From NCBI GenBank assembly GCA_023653785.1, contig JAMKCH010005481.1, positions 1 to 64,000 on the forward strand: 64,000 nt of DNA. Reading direction: 5' to 3'. Position numbers and translations under genes: made by a program. Position 1 is the stretch's first letter. Every line of letters begins with the position of its first letter. The notes under the pieces were generated by a model. The model was not told the DNA's origin, ran no database searches, and worked only from the letters and a program-made list of their open reading frames with translations. Below are positions 61,401 to 64,000 of this stretch, one piece after another. The DNA comes from Ophioderma brevispina. Lineage: Eukaryota; Echinodermata; Ophiuroidea; Amphilepidida; Ophiodermatidae.

Positions 61401-62488
61401 ACCCTATGCAGGAAAAAGAAAAATCTTGTTATTTTGAGAAAAAAACAATCTCCCCACACGTTGGAGTCTGAATCAGGAATGCCATACAACATATGACTGT
61501 ATTACAGCAGCCCAGCTCGGTTGTCACAAAAGAATGGACAATGCGCTCTCTGGTAGACAGATTTATCAAGGTATTCCCGAATACGCCCATTCTTCTTGAT
61601 CGCGTTTATTGCAGAAGGAGCGAAAAAAATTCAAATCATCAAAGCAAACATCTATTTGGATATTAAAGACGGTATAAGACCGGCTATAATCGCATTTGGC
61701 TTTGACTGAAACTCTAACATTCTACTTTAGGAGGGTCATAGAGTGCCAAATTGTGTAAACACGTATTTCAATAGACCGTATTCAATAGCCAGCCATGTTG
61801 GTGGACAAGATAGACACATTCCAGTACTAGAATACATTCACCTGTCAATGATCCCTGTGCAATCGCTAAAGATGGATCGATTGACAGGTGAATGTATTGT
61901 AGTCCTGGAATGTATGCATCTTGTCCACCAACATGGCTGGTGGCTGACGTCATATTGAATACGGTCTATAGACCAGTTATCATCCTACGTCACTTCTTTT
62001 GTTGCCTGCGAATGCATTCCTGCGAATCTTTATGGCCCATAGTATTAAAACTCTAACAGATACAATTGCCCAGTGTGTAACAGTCAGGCCGACCTATTTC
62101 AAGATACCAGGCCCTAACATGTTTACAAACATTGCTGTTAACTGGTCTATACGGAATAAATCGCAATCTCATCATAGTGCGCAGTTCACTCTCCGTAGAA
62201 AAACGTTTTACACAATTTGGCACTCGCCAGTGGTGGAAATAGTTACCTGGCCATTTGGTTTAAAGCACGATCTAAATTTCATTACAATTAGAGAAAAAAA
62301 TGAAAGAAATATAGCCTGTAAGTGTAATGTCTTGGGTAATCATACAACGACGAGGAGTGCATTTCACTTACCAAATGTGCAATTGTTTTCGTCCATATTG
62401 TTGCCACAATCATTTACGGTATCACATCGGTAGTAACGAGGTATGCAAATGGGTCGTTCTGGGCATAACCAATAATTTGGCGGGCATG
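54043..62488 (-). CDS. DEG/ENaC channel with LDL-receptor class A module, partial gene
   Basis: Six minus-strand exons (62488-62372, 60458-60320, 59087-58918, 58414-58311, 55080-54916, 54159-54043) join in consistent phases (1-1, 1-0, 0-2, 2-1, 1-0, 0-0) into about 250 residues. Exons 2-6 are the extracellular domain of a DEG/ENaC (amiloride-sensitive) channel, a family of trimeric sodium channels gated by acid, peptides or force. Marks: YGHQFKDFVLECTYDESQC, then DFGNCYTFN, then LRMILNLQQNEY and GVRVVINP, then LYGDC. The first exon is a complete LDLa domain. Missing are the cytosolic start, membrane helix 1 (upstream) and the later cysteine-rich region plus membrane helix 2. Two exons each carry a one-base indel. 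Introns hold at least five foldback elements. The ligand cannot be predicted. Confidence 0.85.
54916..55080 (-). CDS. DEG/ENaC palm/beta-ball exon, one-base insertion
   Basis: Acceptor TTATTTCAG, donor TAT/GTGAGT, phase 1 to 0. It encodes GLRMILNLQQNEYISLTGPE, then AGVRVVINPRDVRPF. The GL.(L)xLNxQQxEY and GVRVVIxxxxxxPFP segments are diagnostic of DEG/ENaC ectodomains. An extra base at 54976 shifts the frame after RPF. Removing it gives PGEEGVTIKPGVVTSIGLRY in frame to the donor, matching the family's PFPxEEGxxxxPG pattern. Confidence 0.9.
55434..56333. mobile_element. Foldback element in a channel-gene intron
   Basis: About 200-base arms (55434-55635 and 56145-56333) pair almost throughout, from TATACTACGTGAATC at the outside to AACACCCCTTTTTT at the inside. 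The spacer of about 510 bases has a 76-codon plus-strand open frame starting with a hydrophobic segment (see findings). Non-autonomous and in intron. Confidence 0.85.
56394..56455 (+). repeat. (CA)n microsatellite
   Basis: Interrupted CA repeat with occasional CATA units. The sequence after it (TTGATTTAGGTACCGGT) recurs at 56657. Confidence 0.85.
56925..57055 (+). repeat. Fragment of inverted-repeat family A
   Basis: The block from CTATTCTACACTGTGTGCTA through TGACGTAATTCTAGG matches the middle of the copy at 34610-35602 (about 35171-35255). Termini are absent. Confidence 0.75.
57095..57201 (+). repeat. 89-base T homopolymer followed by (CA)n
   Basis: T-run at 57095-57183, then CA repeats to about 57201. 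The length is unlikely to be reliable. It may be the poly-A end of a minus-oriented retroelement or a polymerase/assembly artefact. Confidence 0.9.
57202..57510 (+). mobile_element. Half of the foldback family seen at 30781-31910
   Basis: Matches 30885-31150 closely in the same orientation (GTTATG(G/T)CCGATTGAAAAT, TCCAAGCACATTC, GAAATTCCAAGATCTTG-like). It ends TTTTTAGACACCCGG, the complement of the left terminus of the other copy. The second arm is missing, cut at the homopolymer. Confidence 0.8.
57538..57909. mobile_element. 372-bp inverted-repeat element
   Basis: Ends are AAAGTCTGACTCAGAGATTTC and its near-perfect complement (GAAATCTCTGAGTCAGCCTTT). It is non-coding. A partial inverted relative lies at 43005-43175. 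It lies in an intron of the channel gene. Confidence 0.85.
58311..58414 (-). CDS. DEG/ENaC ectodomain exon with FGNCYTFN motif
   Basis: Acceptor TATTAG, donor G/GTAATC, phase 2 to 1. It encodes NFTTFETDDFGNCYTFNYNP, then GGKDVYS...GPNY. The GNCYTFN motif is among the most conserved in DEG/ENaC proteins, and GPxYG before the next exon's GL is also usual. NFT is a possible glycosylation site. The acceptor's upstream tract is an (ATT)n microsatellite instead of a normal pyrimidine tract. Confidence 0.93.
58424..58456 (+). repeat. (AAT)n microsatellite at a splice acceptor
   Basis: Eleven or so AAT units followed by AAC units. On the gene's strand this is (ATT)n immediately upstream of the acceptor of the exon at 58311-58414. 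Confidence 0.9.
58918..59087 (-). CDS. DEG/ENaC ectodomain exon with GHQ-LECT motif
   Basis: Acceptor TCTTTTAAG, donor GA/GTATGT, phase 0 to 2. It encodes FFTFSEFPDYQDLLDVLYLS, then REEIREYGHQFKDFVLECTYDESQC. The GH-x-xxDFxLECxxDxxxC pattern is a hallmark of the DEG/ENaC ectodomain finger region, upstream of the FGNCYTFN motif that opens the next exon. The frame is intact through all 56 codons. Confidence 0.9.
59088..60319 (-). other. Channel-gene intron, nothing recognised
   Basis: The minus-strand open frame at 59318-59539 has no recognisable domain and no coherent splice context. A short GTT run lies near 59625. Confidence 0.4.
60320..60458 (-). CDS. DEG/ENaC ectodomain exon, one-base deletion
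   Basis: Acceptor TTGGCAG, donor AAG/GTAAGA. It encodes an aromatic, acidic segment (PDPFKNPNWYENYWDLYNDP, then VFDDLPK). The frame then slips by one base in a run of five A (60354-60358 on the plus strand): with one more A it continues NYYKPNLFNRVK to the donor and joins the next exon's GEDPVDWK. Without the correction the frame would still be open but would lose phase with the next exon. This segment probably lies in the finger region after the first membrane helix. It shows less family resemblance than the later exons. Confidence 0.65.
60673..61339. mobile_element. TA-flanked inverted-repeat element, family D copy 2
   Basis: Starts ACACTTAAGTG and ends CCTTAAGTGT with TA on each side. Its interior aligns with 16648-17464 (GCACGAAATTTACACCAC, GATGAAATTGTTTGTTTTC, CAGCACATAAAGGGTTA) in the same orientation. 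It lies between the LDLa exon and the first channel exon. Confidence 0.9.
61741..62225. mobile_element. Foldback element, family G copy 2, with inner palindrome
   Basis: Outer inverted repeats begin GAGTGCCAAATTGTGTAAA at 61741 and end CACAATTTGGCACTC at 62225. Inside, 61782-61975 is a second long palindrome: arms around GACCGTATTCAATA, AGCCAGCCATGTTGGTGGAC and ACATTCACCTGTCAATG pair around a ~35-base loop. Same family as 24562-24687. It lies about 150 bases from the LDLa exon. Confidence 0.85.
62372..62488 (-). CDS. LDL-receptor class A exon
   Basis: Acceptor CTTTCAG, donor G/GTAAGTG. The 117 bases encode one complete LDLa domain with six cysteines at exon residues 1, 8, 14, 21, 27 and 36, and the acidic calcium-binding cluster (CDTVNDCGNNMDENNC). 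The exon is symmetric phase 1-1, the usual form of this module as an exon-shuffled unit. Its terminal split G joins AC of the next exon to give Asp, continuing in frame into the channel ectodomain 1.9 kb further along the strand. LDLa domains bind ligands or partner proteins outside the cell. It could instead end a separate upstream gene, but the phase match and strand favour one gene. Confidence 0.8.
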
Positions 62489-63099
62489 CTGAAAGAATGA
62501 TGACGAATATATTGTGATATAACTGAAGTGTACGAAATAGAAATAAAAATAACAAGAAGAAGCAGTAGAAGAAGAAGAAGAATAGTTTTAATTTTTTGAG
62601 AAAGAAATGTCACATGCGGCGCTATTTACATTTGGGCAAGAGTTCCATATGTACCCCCTTCGAAGTTTTACATGTAACAAATTATTTTTTTTATATTTGG
62701 CCTTAGGGCCAGGTGTTTATGTTAGGCCATAAATAAAAAGAATTTGTTTCATGTAGAATCATATATTTGTTATGCTCAATATCTCGGAAATTAAGGAAAT
62801 TAAAAATGTTAACACTAGTGTAATATGTGCATTTAAATCCATTATATTGTAGATTCCACCCAAAAAAGTCAATTACGACATCTTGCGTTCAGCCGCAGAT
62901 ACATTGTAATGGGTAAAATGTGGAATTCCCGCTTAAAATACAAATTCCCTATCCAATATACTTGTGTAAGGTTCTCAAATTCTGCAGTGATTCTTGTTTT
63001 TATGCGCCTGTGAAAAAAAAGATAAAAAATAGTATCCCTGGAGCCATAGTACGGACTCCATAGACGACAATGGAATAAAGCATAAAAAAATAGCGTTGC

Positions 63100-63835
63100 G
63101 TGAAGAGTCAAGTGAATCGAGTGCCCTATTTTTCATCGTTGCAGATGGACAATGACTCGGGAGGACTAGATGTCCTGCCACACCTGAATTGGCAACATAT
63201 TGCGGTATTCGGCAACATTGTAGGATCCGGCATCGGCCGGACTATTATAGTTGGTTGGTTGATCGATCCCGTCGTGACTGACAGCTCGCGACTGCAACTA
63301 TAACATGCCATTTCTGACAACCCTTGCAAGGTCTAGGTCTTGTAGACGACGTACAACCAAAAATTTAATTAAGTTCGTCAATCCATCTGGTCTTAGGTCT
63401 TCGAGGCTGTCTGTTACTTTCCACGCGCCCTTACATGATAGCTTTCTCTAAAGAATCTCCTCCATGCCTCACAACGTTTCGCTATGGATATGGGACCACA
63501 CGCGCGTTTAGGCTGTATCTCCTTCAAGATGCTATAATTTTGTTCGTTTCATAATCCATGAAATTCGAAGTATGTGCCACATCTCAAAGAGTTTATCCTG
63601 CCCTTTTCAGCTTTTATTAGGGTCCAAGATTCAGACTGCAGTAACAAGACGCTTCTCTGTTGATTTCGTAATTCCTCTATCTTCCCACATCTTACATAGG
63701 CTAACCATTGCAGCCTTGGCCATGGCTAAGCGCCCGCTGGCGTCAGTTGAGCAGCGGACTATAGTAGATAGAGATCCCTCTAAAGCCTTTGTCAGCTAAA
63801 CTACTATGGTGTGGTTGGCAAACGCAAGGTAAGGT
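63100..63835 (-). mobile_element. RTE-like LINE 3' tail, decayed
   Basis: Minus-strand fragments in changing frames give the usual end of an RTE-like LINE protein: a SxSWTLIKAEKGRIN-type block near 63640, RISWIMKRTNYSILKEIQPK near 63570-63510, a CEAWRRFF-type block near 63465, KTRWIDELN near 63380, and a Trp-His, basic C-terminus near 63310-63250. The reverse-transcriptase core would lie beyond the right edge. It is distinct from the LINE at 7.0-9.4 kb. Confidence 0.75.
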
Positions 63836-64000
63836 GATCCCCTGCTCTGACCATTAGATCCAGCAGAGTGCTTTTTTACCCCAGCAACCGCCATGGCAAA
63901 GTGAGACGCCTACTGTACCTGTGATGTGGGTTACTTAACGACATTTATTTATTCAATATTTTATCATTTTTTTCTACATAAAATATTATGAAATGTCTCG

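Noticed and set aside
61590..62230. Plus-strand frames of about 70-144 codons
   Set aside because: They lie within a foldback element, and opposite-strand frames mirror each other through the palindrome.
1..64000. CRISPR arrays, operons or ribosome-binding sites
   Set aside because: The window is eukaryotic by its spliced exons and retroelements, and no regularly spaced repeats of that type were seen.

Overview
This is a stretch of animal nuclear DNA. It is AT-rich and gene-poor, with short protein-coding exons bounded by GT/AG (once GC) splice sites, introns of up to 16 kb, and a high density of transposon remains. The gene families (a SLC16-type transporter, a DEG/ENaC channel, an LDL-receptor class A module) and the retroelements (Ty3/Gypsy with a tRNA-Pro type primer site, RTE-like, CR1/Jockey-like and R2-like LINEs, many foldback elements) fit a marine invertebrate. 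I cannot name the phylum from sequence alone.

Layout. 1-2.9 kb is the 5' end of a minus-strand Ty3/Gypsy element: decayed gag, primer site and a putative 1.18-kb LTR. 3.5-4.2 kb is an inverted-repeat element. 7.0-9.4 kb is a decayed minus-strand RTE-like LINE. 15.0-16.2 kb looks like the tail of an R2-like LINE. 16.6-17.5 kb is a TA-flanked inverted-repeat element. 19.1-36.1 kb holds the last two visible exons of a plus-strand SLC16/monocarboxylate-transporter-like gene, split by a 16-kb intron. That intron holds a 2.4-kb element with 14-bp perfect terminal repeats, several copies of a ~1.3-kb dispersed repeat, short hairpin elements, and a CR1/Jockey-like LINE interrupted by a 1.1-kb foldback element. 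37.5-39.3 kb is a three-copy tandem duplication. 39.9-40.1 kb has one orphan cysteine-containing candidate exon. 40.8-53.8 kb is mostly repeats.

46.1-62.5 kb carries a minus-strand DEG/ENaC (amiloride-sensitive sodium channel family) gene. Five ectodomain exons have matching splice phases, a sixth candidate lies near the second membrane segment, and upstream of them is an LDL-receptor class A exon whose phase joins exactly onto the channel ectodomain. The exons for the first and second membrane segments were not found. The gene's introns hold at least five foldback or inverted-repeat elements. 63.1-63.8 kb is another minus-strand RTE-like LINE tail.

The most notable points are the predicted LDLa-DEG/ENaC protein, the single-base frameshifts inside otherwise intact exons of both host genes (sequence error or recent decay), the foldback element nested in a LINE, and several multi-copy inverted-repeat families that can be matched to each other within the window.
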